DNA of 64,000 nt from Clostridium beijerinckii HUN142 (GCF_000621745.1 NZ_KK211336.1:394876-458875); one strand, 5' to 3'. Shown: positions 42,583 through 51,751, counted from the stretch's first letter. Translations and numbers: made by a program. Notes: generated by a model from the sequence alone, not told the origin.

Positions 42583-42902
42583 TTTTTAATCTCCTTTCAG
42601 ATCAATTAAAGTTAAATTTGCATTTTATTCCCAATATATAGAAAGTTGATACAAAAAGCAATATAAATTATAACTTTTAATATGGTTTTAACTTAAAAAT
42701 AAATATGTGAAATTTTTTTGTAGTATTTTAAGCTCCATATTACAGTATGCTCTTTTGTTGTAAATTCAGTTTGTATATTGAGCTCACACCTTTTATATTA
42801 TTTACAAAAGCTTTTTCATAATTCATATAGAGTAATTATTATTAGAAATAATTAATATACTAGATAATGTTGATATATTTAGATAAAAGGATGTATGTAA
42901 TA
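42583..42902. other. Divergent intergenic region, terC-like and rubrerythrin genes
   Basis: About 320 AT-rich bases that must hold both promoters. I see no riboswitch, palindromic operator of clear type or gene. Confidence 0.45.
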
Positions 42903-43448
42903 ATGTCAGTTAAAAATGCAATGACTGCAGATTTTTTACGGTCAGCATACGGAGGAGAAAGTATGGCTCATATGAGATATACTATTTGGGCAGAGAGTGC
43001 TAAAAAAGATGGGTATCCTAATATAGGCAGACTTTTTAAAGGAATTGCTTATGCAGAATGGTGTCATGCTAAAAACCATTTTAACGTATTAAAGAATCAA
43101 GTTGGAGATAGCACAGTTACAGCTGGAGCAATATTTGGTCATACAAACATAGTTGAAAATCTTCAAGGTGCAATTAATGGTGAAATACATGAAGTTGAAC
43201 AGATGTATCCAGTATATTTAGAAACTGCTAATTTTCAGGAAGAGAAAGATGCTCATAGATCATTTAATTTTGCACTAGAAGCCGAAAAGATTCATGCTAA
43301 GTTATTTCAAGAGGCCCAAGATGTTGCAAAAAATGGGAAAGATATAGGAGAAGAATCAATTTATATATGTCCAATCTGTGGGTTCACTGAAATTGGAGAT
43401 AATGTAGAGAAGTGTCCAGTTTGTGGTGCAAAAAAAAGAAGTTTTTAA
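42903..43448 (+). CDS. rbr: Rubrerythrin with C-terminal rubredoxin domain
   Basis: A 181-residue protein. The ferritin-like domain has the metal ligands E-x-x-H-type pattern: GGESMAHMRYTIWAESA, AYAEWCHAKNH, EIHEVEQMYP and ALEAEKIHAKLF. The last 35 residues are a rubredoxin domain with two C-x-x-C pairs (YICPICGFTE and KCPVCGAKK). It reduces hydrogen peroxide with electrons from NADH via rubredoxin-type carriers. I start at ATG 42903 (MSVKNAMTADF), behind AAAGGATG; an upstream ATG at 42867 would add 12 unusual residues. A terminator lies at 43529-43566. Confidence 0.92.
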   Translation: MSVKNAMTADFLRSAYGGESMAHMRYTIWAESAKKDGYPNIGRLFKGIAYAEWCHAKNHFNVLKNQVGDSTVTAGAIFGHTNIVENLQGAINGEIHEVEQMYPVYLETANFQEEKDAHRSFNFALEAEKIHAKLFQEAQDVAKNGKDIGEESIYICPICGFTEIGDNVEKCPVCGAKKRSF

Positions 43449-43528
43449 GAAATTTTAATATAAATTATGGGTTAGTAAAATTATAAGATATATTATTTAA
43501 GTATACTATGCTGAGTGAGTATTATTTG

Positions 43529-43566
43529 AAAGCAGTAGATTAGGAATTTTAACTACTGCTTTTTGT
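43529..43566 (+). terminator. Terminator after rubrerythrin
   Basis: Stem AAAGCAGTAG / CTACTGCTTT followed by TTTG. Confidence 0.82.
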
Positions 43567-43633
43567 TCTAAAATCATAATATGCCTATATTCCTATTGTA
43601 GAAAAGATTTGTAATAGGAATTACGAAAACTTT

Positions 43634-43951
43634 TTAAGAAAACGTGACAGAAGTATTTCCAAAAATTATAACTGAATATCCATAGTCAAAAGGCTTCAGA
43701 GTATGTTCTTTTGATTGAGAATCTAGCCTTGTAAGCTCTCTTATGTATTGATTATTGTCAATTACGAAAATGATAACTCTTCCGTTAGGATCACTAATTT
43801 TAGCCGTCATAGGAGATCCTATTGTTAGGTTAGTATCCCTTACATTATAAATACCTTGATTTAAAACTATGGAAGCTGCACTGGCACTTTGTGTTAAATT
43901 AGCAAATGACAATAATAAAAATATAAAAAGCACTATAGTAGATTTTTTCAT
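43634..43951 (-). CDS. Small secreted protein, paralog of the protein at 7659-7982
   Basis: A 105-residue protein with signal peptide (KKSTIVLFIFLLLSFANL, cleavage near SASAA). The mature part holds VLNQGIYNVRDTNLTIG and ends YSVIIFGNTSVTFS. The corresponding parts of the protein at 7659-7982 are FKEGFYNLRDLGL and IVILGQGALTFS, and both have an R-L-D-S-Q-S-K/L-D-S-R-S-Q-K segment near the middle of the C-terminal half. AAAAAGGAGA precedes ATG 43951. No known domain. It probably belongs to a clostridial exported family; function unknown. Confidence 0.8.
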   Translation of the reverse strand: MKKSTIVLFIFLLLSFANLTQSASAASIVLNQGIYNVRDTNLTIGSPMTAKISDPNGRVIIFVIDNNQYIRELTRLDSQSKEHTLKPFDYGYSVIIFGNTSVTFS

Positions 43952-44720
43952 AAAAGACTCTCCTTTTTATGGTATCTTAAAAACGAAGTTTATTGATGAA
44001 AATAGGCTCCTCTAAAGGAGCGTATTTAAGTGTTTTACCAAATTAAATTAATTATTTTAATATCTTCTGAAATTAGTTATGCGTAATTTATACAAAAGTA
44101 TTCAGTTTATTAGTTAATCCTAAAAATAATTAATTATTCTATATATGAATTTATAAATAACGATAATAAAGCGAATTAAATTTTTAATAAAGCTCAGGGG
44201 AATGATAGAAGTTCTCTGAGCTTTATTTATAGTTACTGTAACTTATATTAAATTTTTAGTCTTTTTAAGAGATTTGCTAAGTTATTTCAATTTAGATATA
44301 AATATTTCTACATGAGATTATTAGATTTAAATGGATATGTCTTATATTATGCTAATTGATGCAAGCGATAAAATGAAATATATATAAAAATTTGTATAAA
44401 TTCTATAATTTGTTATGTTTTTAATTAGATGTAAATTAGATAAAATAATTATGTAACCGATTCAAATTAACTTTAAAATTATTCTAATAATTCAGAGTTC
44501 TTTTCAGAAAAATTAATTTTATTATTATCAAATCTTAATTAACTTATCAACAAAATATCATTGGGGTAAACACTGGAAATGTCAGCACATTATAAAAAAG
44601 TGAAAGTGAGTGATTAAAAGAAACGGTAATATTCAAGTAGTATACAGGAAAGTAGAAGAAATAAAACTATTTTATGGTGTAATGTAACTTAAAGGTTACA
44701 ATCAAAAGGGGGAAATGAAA
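43952..44720. other. Long divergent non-coding region before the xylanase gene
   Basis: About 770 bases without a supported gene. It holds an orphan hairpin at 44186-44227, a possible catabolite-repression site of weak match (TGTAACCGATTCAA at 44452-44465), and a long leader for the xylanase. The rest is AT-rich and featureless to me. Confidence 0.45.
44186..44227. terminator. Orphan terminator-like hairpin
   Basis: AATAAAGCTCAGGGGAA pairs with TTCTCTGAGCTTTATT with a small bulge; T-rich on both strands. No annotated gene ends here, so it may end an unannotated small RNA. Confidence 0.55.
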
Positions 44721-45365
44721 ATGAAAAAAAGAGGATTAAAATTATTTTTAGCGTCATTAATGTGTTGCACTCTTGCACTTTCTGTTGTAAACGTAAACGC
44801 ATATGCAGCAGCAACAGACTACTGGCAAAATTGGACAGACGGTGGTGGAACAGTAAACGCTGTCAATGGATCTGGCGGTAATTATAGCGTTAATTGGAGT
44901 AACTGCGGCAACTTTGTTGTTGGTAAAGGCTGGAATGCTGGATCATACACTAGGGTAATAAACTATAATGCTGGTCAATTTGCACCTTCAGGTAATGGTT
45001 ATTTATCATTATATGGATGGACAAGGAACTCACTTATAGAATATTACGTCGTTGATGACTGGGGAACTTATAGACCAACTGGAAATTACAAGGGTACTGT
45101 AACTAGTGATGGAGGCACATACGATATATATACTGCTACTAGAACTAATGCACCTTCTATCGATGGAGTTACAACTTTTCAACAGTTCTGGAGTGTTAGA
45201 CAATCTAAGAGATCAATTGGTACTAATAATACCATTACTATGAAAAATCACGCTGATGCATGGGGAAGTAAAGGAATGGCTTTAGGCTCTAGTTGGGCTT
45301 ATCAGATGATAGCAACAGAAGGATATCAAAGTAGTGGAAGTGCTAATGTAACAGTATGGGAATAG
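44721..45365 (+). CDS. Secreted GH11 endo-1,4-beta-xylanase
   Basis: A 214-residue secreted enzyme: signal peptide (LFLASLMCCTLALSVV, cleavage near AYAAA) and a single GH11 jelly-roll domain. Family features are TDYWQNWTDGGGTVN, WSNCGNFVVGKGW, the nucleophile in LIEYYVVDDWG (about Glu107) and the acid/base in ATEGYQSSG (about Glu200). No carbohydrate-binding module is attached. It hydrolyses xylan outside the cell. ATG 44721 is chosen because AGGGGG is 8 bases upstream; ATG 44715 is too close. It is a single gene after a long leader that may carry catabolite control. Confidence 0.95.
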   Translation: MKKRGLKLFLASLMCCTLALSVVNVNAYAAATDYWQNWTDGGGTVNAVNGSGGNYSVNWSNCGNFVVGKGWNAGSYTRVINYNAGQFAPSGNGYLSLYGWTRNSLIEYYVVDDWGTYRPTGNYKGTVTSDGGTYDIYTATRTNAPSIDGVTTFQQFWSVRQSKRSIGTNNTITMKNHADAWGSKGMALGSSWAYQMIATEGYQSSGSANVTVWE

Positions 45366-45648
45366 ATTGTCTACAAATATAGAGATGATTTATACTTAAG
45401 CGATTTGAAATTATTAAAAAATTTTTACTCATTTTTAAGGCTGATTAGAATTATAGTTAGCAGATTTATAGATTGAAAATACTTACCTGTATATTGCTTA
45501 AATATTACCTTTAAGGCTTGATTAATAAGTCTTAATATTTCAGGGGTCGTTTCTCGAAAGATGAACGGCCCTAAACATTCAGTTAGGAAAATTAACTTTG
45601 AGATATTATCTCACATAAATTTTATATGAATTTGAAGGAGGTATATTA
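45366..45648. other. Intergenic region after the xylanase gene
   Basis: A G/C-rich stem, GGGGTCGTT / GAACGGCCC (45544-45575), lies here without a clear T run; it probably ends the xylanase transcript. A second small dyad, AAGGCTTGATT / AATAAGTCTT, precedes it. No gene was recognised. Confidence 0.5.
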
Positions 45649-46479
45649 ATGAGAAAATTATTAATATTTCTTTTAATGATAATAATGGTTTTTGTTAGTG
45701 CTTGTTCAAAAGAAATAAGTGATAATCTTATATTGGTCAAAGGTGGAGATTTTGTAAATACAAAGTCAAATTATTATGGAAAAAACATAAAGTTATCGGA
45801 TTTTTATATAGGTAAGTATGAAGTTACTCAAAAGGAGTGGAGTGAAATCATGGGAAGCAATCCATCACAATTTAAAGGCAATAATTTACCTGTAGAAATG
45901 GTGAGCTGGTATGATTCTATTGAATACTGCAATAAAAGGAGTTTAAAAGAGGGATTGAAGCCGTATTACAATATAGACAAAGATAAAAAGGATCATGATA
46001 ATAAGAATAATAATGATGATATAAAATGGACAGTAACGGCTAATGAAGGAGCTAATGGTTATCGCTTGCCAACAGAGGAGGAATGGGAATATGCTGCAAG
46101 TGGAGGTCAGATGAGTAAGAATTATATATACAGCGGAAGCAATAATGCAGATGAAGTTGCCTGGTATTGTAGAAATGCTGGAGATAAGTATTTAACAGGG
46201 AATTGGAATTGGCCTGAAATACAAAATAATAATAACAAAACAAAATCTATAGGTATGAAGAAACCTAACGAATTAGGACTATACGATATGTCTGGTAATG
46301 TAAGAGAATGGTGCTGGGACGGGTATAAAGGCTTGGATATTAGTAGTGTATCTGTAAAAGTAACTAAAGGCGGAGGCTGGATTGGCGATGTTACTTGTGG
46401 AGAATCAGCGTTTAGAGGTAAGTATGATGCAAGTGGTAAGGCTCCGGATCAAGGTTTTCGAGTGTGCCGTAGTAAGTAA
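45649..46479 (+). CDS. SUMF1/formylglycine-generating-enzyme-like lipoprotein
   Basis: A 276-residue lipoprotein with lipobox VFVSACSKE. The remainder is a SUMF1/FGE-sulfatase domain: LVKGGDFVN, FYIGKYEVTQKEWSEIMG, NLPVEMVSWYDSIEYCNKRS, GYRLPTEEEWEYAA, MSGNVREWCWDGY and PDQGFRVCRSK. The domain is found in formylglycine-generating enzymes but also in many binding proteins that are not enzymes. An asparagine- and aspartate-rich loop (DHDNKNNNDD) interrupts it. GGAGG precedes ATG 45649. Being outside the membrane, a sulfatase-activating role is unlikely; no sulfatase gene is near. Function open. Confidence 0.87.
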   Translation: MRKLLIFLLMIIMVFVSACSKEISDNLILVKGGDFVNTKSNYYGKNIKLSDFYIGKYEVTQKEWSEIMGSNPSQFKGNNLPVEMVSWYDSIEYCNKRSLKEGLKPYYNIDKDKKDHDNKNNNDDIKWTVTANEGANGYRLPTEEEWEYAASGGQMSKNYIYSGSNNADEVAWYCRNAGDKYLTGNWNWPEIQNNNNKTKSIGMKKPNELGLYDMSGNVREWCWDGYKGLDISSVSVKVTKGGGWIGDVTCGESAFRGKYDASGKAPDQGFRVCRSK

Positions 46480-46626
46480 AAGATAAGGATCATAACGAAA
46501 GGTGATAATTATTAGAAGGGTACCTAAATTTATGACATTAGCAAACGCATAATTAATATAGAAAGATACTATAATAAAAAGTAAGATATGATTTCAATAT
46601 AAGACAAAGAGAAGGAGGAGAATTAG

Positions 46627-47514
46627 ATGAATGAAAATCAAATGAATCGGATACATACAGGTAAAGGATTTATTGGGGCTCTAGACCAAAGTGGTGGAAG
46701 TACTCCAAAAGCATTACTTGAATATGGGGTTCAAGAAAATAGTTATTCTAATGAGGAAGAGATGTTTGATTTAGTACACGAAATGAGAAAACGAATAATA
46801 AAGAGTCCAGCATTTACTTCAGAATATATTTTGGGGGCTATATTATTTGAAGATACAATGTATCGTACTATTGATAATGAATATACTTCTGATTATCTTT
46901 GGAAGCAAAAGAATATTGTACCTTTTCTAAAAGTTGATAAAGGATTAACTGAAATTGAAAATGGTGTCCAACTCATGAAACCAATAAATAATTTGAATGA
47001 CCTTTTAAAGCAAGCAGTAGAAAAAAATATTTTTGGAACAAAAATGCGCTCAGTTATTAAAGAAGCAAATGCTCACGGAATTAAAATATTGGTTGATCAG
47101 CAATTTGAAATTGGTAAACAAATTGTAGAAGCAGGTCTTATTCCTATTATTGAACCAGAAGTTGACATCCATAGCACGGATAAGGAAGAATCTGAAAAAC
47201 TTTTAAAACTTGAAATTTTAGAGCAATTATCAAAACTTGATAAAGAAACAAAAGTAATGCTTAAGCTCTCAATACCAACTCAGGATAATTTCTATAGTGA
47301 CTTAATAGATGATCCTCATGTTGTCAGAGTAGTTGCTTTGTCAGGAGGCTATAGTCAAACTGAAGCAAATGAAAGACTAGCACGTAATAATGGGCTAATC
47401 GCTAGCTTTTCAAGAGCTTTATCTCAAGGATTGACTGCTCAGCAAACTGAAGAAGAATTTAATGAAACAATATCCAAATCAATTAAGAAGATCTATGAGG
47501 CATCAATAAAATAA
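46627..47514 (+). CDS. Class I fructose-bisphosphate aldolase
   Basis: A 295-residue enzyme of the short bacterial class I aldolase family, as in staphylococci. The start MNRIHTGKGFIGALDQSGGS and GTKMRSVIKEANAHGIK are diagnostic. The Schiff-base lysine lies in VMLKLSIPTQ and the phosphate-binding end is VVALSGGYSQTEANERL. It splits fructose 1,6-bisphosphate in glycolysis without a metal ion. AAGGAGGAG precedes ATG 46627. It is monocistronic. Clostridia usually also have a class II enzyme elsewhere, so this may be an accessory form. Confidence 0.92.
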   Translation: MNENQMNRIHTGKGFIGALDQSGGSTPKALLEYGVQENSYSNEEEMFDLVHEMRKRIIKSPAFTSEYILGAILFEDTMYRTIDNEYTSDYLWKQKNIVPFLKVDKGLTEIENGVQLMKPINNLNDLLKQAVEKNIFGTKMRSVIKEANAHGIKILVDQQFEIGKQIVEAGLIPIIEPEVDIHSTDKEESEKLLKLEILEQLSKLDKETKVMLKLSIPTQDNFYSDLIDDPHVVRVVALSGGYSQTEANERLARNNGLIASFSRALSQGLTAQQTEEEFNETISKSIKKIYEASIK

Positions 47515-47674
47515 GTTAGTAGTATATATTGTGATTAATTAATGTTATAAAACTATGAGCCTATTTATTGAGGATTGAACACTTTCTCTAGTGCCTAGAT
47601 AATTATTTGGATTTATAAAATGTCGGAATGTAGTGAAAATTAAAACAAAATAGAAAATTTTGAATTGATATGTA

Positions 47675-47704
47675 TTGACACCATATAATAAGGTATGATA
47701 TACT
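47675..47704 (+). promoter_or_regulatory. Promoter of the YugP-FtsH riboswitch leader
   Basis: TTGACA (47675-47680) and TATACT (47699-47704), 18 bases apart, placing the transcript start at about 47711, at the first base of the aptamer. Confidence 0.75.
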
Positions 47705-47710
47705 TCATAT

Positions 47711-47846
47711 AACTTAGGGGAGTAGCTTATAAGCTATAGAGCCAACAACCGGCAATTAAAACTGCCTGGTTCTATACTCCAAATGGAAAGCAAGACCTTT
47801 GATAAGATTTAGTTATTACTGAATCAGATCAAAGGTCTTTTTTGTT
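47711..47846 (+). ncRNA. yybP-ykoY (Mn2+-type) riboswitch with terminator
   Basis: The aptamer 47711-47800 has the class hallmarks: TTAGGGGAGTAGC at the 5' end, a GCCAACAACCGGC loop strand and GCAAGACCTTTG at the 3' end. The last segment also forms the 5' arm of a terminator: AAGACCTTTGAT (47792-47803) with ATCAAAGGTCTT (47828-47839), then TTTTTG. This is the arrangement of a ligand-on switch. The closing helix of the aptamer looks shorter than in the first copy. The downstream genes, a YugP-type peptidase and FtsH, are not usual targets of this class. Confidence 0.85.
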
Positions 47847-47885
47847 TAATTAAAATCATAAAATTATTATATTGGAGGGATAAAA

Positions 47886-48569
47886 ATGGACATTTATTAT
47901 ATTATTTTAGTTTTACCGGCATTGGCTTTTTCGCTTTATTGTCAATTTAAAGTAAAAGGAACCTTTGATAAAAATAGCAATTATGGCAATGCTAGAGGAT
48001 TTACTGGTGCAGATGTTGCAAGGAGGATTCTTGATAGAAATGGACTTTATGATGTAGCTGTACTTCCGACAGCAGGTAGTTTAACAGATCACTATGATCC
48101 TGGAAAAAAGGTAGTAAGATTATCTGAATCAGTATATTACAGCAATTCTGTTGCAGCTATAGGTGTTGCAGCCCATGAAACAGGACATGCAATACAACAT
48201 AAAGTACAATATGCACCACTTTCTTTAAGAAGTGGACTTGTACCAATTGCAAATATAGGTTCTATGGCGGGACCATATATGGCGATTTTTGGATTAATAT
48301 TTCAAATTCCTTTGCTTGCACAACTAGGTATAGTGTTTTTTACCGGAGCGGTAGCATTTTATTTTGTAACTTTACCAGTAGAATTTAATGCAAGTAAAAG
48401 AGCAATATCAGAGTTAGAATCCCAAGGGATACTTAGTTTCAATGAAATAGCTCCTGCAAAAAAAGTGCTAAATGCAGCAGCTATGACTTATGTTGCTTCT
48501 GCATTAACAGCTGTTGCAAATTTGCTTCACCTTGTATTTTTATTCATGGGAAGCAGTGAGAGAGAATAA
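47886..48569 (+). CDS. YugP-type zinc metallopeptidase, membrane bound
   Basis: A 227-residue membrane protein with about four helices: MDIYYIILVLPALAFSLY at the start, two in the middle (about residues 120-165) and one at the end. The zinc-binding motif HETGHA is at His97, in VAAHETGHAIQH, and the family segments YDPGKKVVRLSESVYYS and LPVEFNASKRAISELE are present. The function of YugP is unknown but it is assumed to cleave proteins in or at the membrane. GGAGGG precedes ATG 47886. It is transcribed behind a Mn2+-type riboswitch and is followed 90 bases later by ftsH, so the two probably form one operon. Confidence 0.9.
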   Translation: MDIYYIILVLPALAFSLYCQFKVKGTFDKNSNYGNARGFTGADVARRILDRNGLYDVAVLPTAGSLTDHYDPGKKVVRLSESVYYSNSVAAIGVAAHETGHAIQHKVQYAPLSLRSGLVPIANIGSMAGPYMAIFGLIFQIPLLAQLGIVFFTGAVAFYFVTLPVEFNASKRAISELESQGILSFNEIAPAKKVLNAAAMTYVASALTAVANLLHLVFLFMGSSERE

Positions 48570-48659
48570 TAGATTATATTGTATGAATCATATTAAAGTT
48601 ATACAATACAGGCCATTTAGTTAAGGCTGTAATTTGCTAATATTAAAGGAGGAAATTTT

Positions 48660-50504
48660 ATGTTTCAAAATAAAAAAGGCTTACCCAAGTTTATCTCAGC
48701 AGCGATTATTGTAACATTGATAATAAATATAGTTATCTATTTTGTTTCACAGTCAAACTATAAACAAATTGATTATAGTGATTTTCTTAAAATGGTAAAT
48801 GATAAGCAAATCGAATCAGTTGAAATTTATACTGATAAGCTTGTTATAACACCAAAAAGTGAGGAGGAGGCTTCAGTTGCAAATAAAAAATTATATTATA
48901 CTGGTAACTTAGACTATCCTCAACTTGTAGACAAACTGTATAGTTCAGATGTAAAGTTTACTACACCAGTTAAAAATACCGAATCTCCAATAATAAGTTT
49001 TGCGCTTTCATGGATTTTACCTTTTATTATATTCTATTTGCTAGGTAATATGTTTATGAAATCTATGAGCAAAAAAATGGGTGGTGGTGGAGGATTCATG
49101 TCCTTCGGAAAAAGTAATGCTAAGGTATATGTTGAAAAGACTACAGGAGTATCATTTAAAGATGTAGCAGGTCAGGAAGAAGCTAAAGAATCTCTTAAGG
49201 AGATAGTTGATTTTCTTCATAAACCGGAAAGATATACAAAGATAGGAGCTAAGCTGCCTAAGGGCGCACTTCTTGTAGGACCTCCAGGTACAGGTAAGAC
49301 ATTACTTGCTAAAGCTGTAGCAGGAGAAGCAAAGGTTCCATTTTTCTCACTTTCTGGTTCAGGATTTGTAGAGATGTTTGTAGGTGTCGGTGCTTCAAGA
49401 GTTAGAGATCTGTTTTCGCAAGCGGAAAAACAAGCACCATGTATTATTTTCATTGATGAAATTGATGCAATCGGTAAGAGTAGAGAAGGTAATATGAGTG
49501 GAAATGATGAAAGAGAGCAGACTTTAAACCAGTTGCTTGCTGAAATGGATGGATTCGATTCTTCAAAGGGAGTTGTTATTCTTGCAGCCACTAATAGACC
49601 AGAAGTCCTTGATAAGGCGCTATTAAGACCTGGACGTTTTGATCGTAGAGTTATAGTAGATAAACCAGACCTTAAGGGAAGAGAAAATATCTTAAAGGTT
49701 CACTCCAAGAATATAATAATGGATGAAAGTGTAAATCTAAAGGAGATAGCACTTGCCACTGCGGGTGCCGTTGGAGCAGACCTTGCAAACATGGTTAATG
49801 AGGCTGCTTTAAGAGCTGTAAAAATGGGAAGAGATAAGGTTAGGCAGGATGATTTATTTGAAGCTGTCGAAACTATAATTGCAGGTAAGGAGAAAAAAGA
49901 TAGATTAATGACTGAGAATGAGAAAAGTCTTGTTGCATTTCATGAAGTTGGACATGCATTAGCTTCGGCACTTCAGAAAAAGACTCAACCAGTTCATAAG
50001 ATTACGATTGTGCCAAGAACAATGGGTGCACTCGGATATACTATGCAGATGCCAGAGGAAGAAAAGTACCTCATGTCTAAAGATGAATTATTAGAACAAA
50101 TAGTTGTTCTGCTTGCAGGAAGAGCAGCTGAAGAACTTGTGTTTAATGAAATAACTACAGGTGCTTCAAATGATATTGAAAGAGCTACTAGTATTGCAAG
50201 GCAAATGGTAACAATGTATGGAATGTCAGAGAAATTTGGAATGATAGGACTTGAATCAATTCAAAATAGATATCTTGATGGTAGACCAGTAAGAAATTGT
50301 TCAGATGAAATATCTGCTGAAGTTGATCGTGAGGTCATGGATATAATTAGTAAATCCTATGAAAAGGCAAGAAATCTTTTGAAGGCTAATATGGAGGCTT
50401 TAGGCAAAATATCATCACATCTTATTTTCAAAGAAACCATAATGGGTGATGAATTTATGAAAATTCTAAACTCAATTCAAATAGATGAGCCAGCTAACGT
50501 TTAA
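48660..50504 (+). CDS. ftsH: ATP-dependent zinc metalloprotease FtsH
   Basis: A 614-residue AAA+ membrane protease. Two membrane helices (about residues 12-30 and 115-135) flank a periplasm-facing domain. Walker A is GPPGTGKT at Gly207, Walker B CIIFIDEIDAIG, the second region of homology RPGRFDRR, and the protease motif HEVGH at His428. A glycine-rich linker (KKMGGGGGFMSFG) follows the second helix. It degrades membrane and some cytoplasmic proteins. AAGGAGG precedes ATG 48660. With the YugP gene it lies under a Mn2+-type riboswitch, unlike the housekeeping ftsH usually found near tilS and hpt; it may be a second, specialised copy. Confidence 0.94.
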   Translation: MFQNKKGLPKFISAAIIVTLIINIVIYFVSQSNYKQIDYSDFLKMVNDKQIESVEIYTDKLVITPKSEEEASVANKKLYYTGNLDYPQLVDKLYSSDVKFTTPVKNTESPIISFALSWILPFIIFYLLGNMFMKSMSKKMGGGGGFMSFGKSNAKVYVEKTTGVSFKDVAGQEEAKESLKEIVDFLHKPERYTKIGAKLPKGALLVGPPGTGKTLLAKAVAGEAKVPFFSLSGSGFVEMFVGVGASRVRDLFSQAEKQAPCIIFIDEIDAIGKSREGNMSGNDEREQTLNQLLAEMDGFDSSKGVVILAATNRPEVLDKALLRPGRFDRRVIVDKPDLKGRENILKVHSKNIIMDESVNLKEIALATAGAVGADLANMVNEAALRAVKMGRDKVRQDDLFEAVETIIAGKEKKDRLMTENEKSLVAFHEVGHALASALQKKTQPVHKITIVPRTMGALGYTMQMPEEEKYLMSKDELLEQIVVLLAGRAAEELVFNEITTGASNDIERATSIARQMVTMYGMSEKFGMIGLESIQNRYLDGRPVRNCSDEISAEVDREVMDIISKSYEKARNLLKANMEALGKISSHLIFKETIMGDEFMKILNSIQIDEPANV

Positions 50505-50907
50505 AGCTAAGAAAGTTTTTTGATAAAGATTTTTATAATATATATATTGCAAAAATAATTCTTCATCATAATTCTAAAAATATTGCGAGAATTTTAGCCA
50601 TAATCGTGAAATGTTCATTGTAAATTGCAACATACATATGTTGCAAAAAAATAAGTATTCTTTAGAATAGATATTCTAAAGAATACTGGAATATATATTC
50701 TAAACCATATATATTCTTAAGAATATGCTGGAATAATGCCAATCTTAGAGAAAGGAATGTGAAATCAAAGTGAAGTAATGGTAATTATCTTAATAGCCGT
50801 TTAAGCTCATAAATTTCACTCTATATTCATAAAATATGATTAGTAATATTTTATAAATATAATAAATAACATAAAATCGTGTTATGAATAAATATGGGGG
50901 AAATAAA
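50505..50907. other. Palindrome-rich intergenic region before the choline-binding-repeat gene
   Basis: This gap holds a TTGCAACATA / TATGTTGCAA dyad (50625-50646) and the palindrome array described separately at 50654-50724. No gene was recognised. A classic terminator for ftsH is not evident. Confidence 0.5.
50654..50724. promoter_or_regulatory. Array of ATTCTNNAGAAT palindromes
   Basis: Three 12-base palindromes, ATTCTTTAGAAT (50657-50668), ATTCTAAAGAAT (50673-50684) and ATTCTTAAGAAT (50713-50724), plus a half site TATTCTAAACC at about 50697. The first two also form a 16-base-pair hairpin (50654-50687). They lie about 190 bases before the choline-binding-repeat gene. Confidence 0.65.
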
Positions 50908-51585
50908 ATGAGAAAGTTAATATCTGGTGCGTTAGTAGCAATTTCAGTATTAGTTTTAAGTCCAATTGGAGCCAGTGCTGAATGGAGACAAGATAATAAT
51001 GGATGGTGGTATTCGGAAGGAAATTCATATGCTAAGGGATGGAGAGACATTAATGGAAAGACGTATTATTTTGATTCAAATGGATACATGAAAACCGGAT
51101 GGGTGCAAGATAATTATTATGATACTTGGCATTATTTTTATCAAGATGGAGCTATGGCACATGGTACTGTAATTGATGGATATGAATTAGATGAAGATGG
51201 AACTTGGATTAAGCCATCCAAGGAAGCTGAGGAAGCAAGAAATTTAATATTAAAAGAAGACAGTAATTATATTTCAAAAATGAATGATGCTTATGGAGCT
51301 AAGCTGACCAAAAGATATCTTGAAGGGAATATTAAAAAGTTCATAGCCAGCGATAAATGGAATCTGCCAGTAGAGGATGTATATGTGTTTAGCCTTACAG
51401 GCTCTCATGATGTTGAATTCTGTGGATACATGGTTGGTAAAAATACTAAAAATGTATATTGCGTACCACATCAAGGCGGACTTTCAATATACCAAATAAA
51501 GAATAATGAAATAGTGAAAACTTATAAGTGGCTTGGCAGCAATGGATATGATGGTGATTGGCGTAATTTAAACAAAGATAAATAA
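50908..51585 (+). CDS. Secreted protein with choline/glucan-binding repeats
   Basis: A 225-residue exported protein. The signal peptide is KLISGALVAISVLVLSPIG, with cleavage near ASAEW. Residues about 25-95 hold choline-binding-type repeats of 20 residues: GWWYSEGNSYAKGWRDI, NGKTYYFDSNGYMKTGW and WHYFYQDGAMAHG. The last 130 residues (from about SKEAEEARNLILKEDS) resemble no domain I know. ATG 50908 is chosen for GGGGGA upstream; an ATG at 50884 is not needed. It should bind cell-wall polymers and act at the surface. A bidirectional terminator follows. Putative operators lie upstream. Confidence 0.85.
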   Translation: MRKLISGALVAISVLVLSPIGASAEWRQDNNGWWYSEGNSYAKGWRDINGKTYYFDSNGYMKTGWVQDNYYDTWHYFYQDGAMAHGTVIDGYELDEDGTWIKPSKEAEEARNLILKEDSNYISKMNDAYGAKLTKRYLEGNIKKFIASDKWNLPVEDVYVFSLTGSHDVEFCGYMVGKNTKNVYCVPHQGGLSIYQIKNNEIVKTYKWLGSNGYDGDWRNLNKDK

Positions 51586-51640
51586 TTTTAAGTAAAATTA
51601 ATTTTTCAAGTAAAGAGTTTGTATATAAATTCATATAATA

Positions 51641-51675
51641 AAAAATCCAAGGTTCATTAACCTTGGATTTTTAAG
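51641..51675. terminator. Bidirectional terminator after the choline-binding-repeat gene
   Basis: AAAAATCCAAGGTT pairs perfectly with AACCTTGGATTTTT around a four-base loop. Confidence 0.88.
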
Positions 51676-51751
51676 TATGTACAATTTTACAATTCATGCT
51701 TAGACAATATGCTAAAGAATAATACATGAATGCAATTACGACATTACTGAA

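Noticed and set aside
44452..44465. Catabolite-repression site (cre) before the xylanase gene
   Set aside because: TGTAACCGATTCAA fits the consensus only in part (two end positions fail); reported only as a weak possibility.
50625..50646. Terminator of ftsH formed by the TTGCAACATA dyad
   Set aside because: The stem is followed by A bases, not T bases, in the direction of ftsH transcription.
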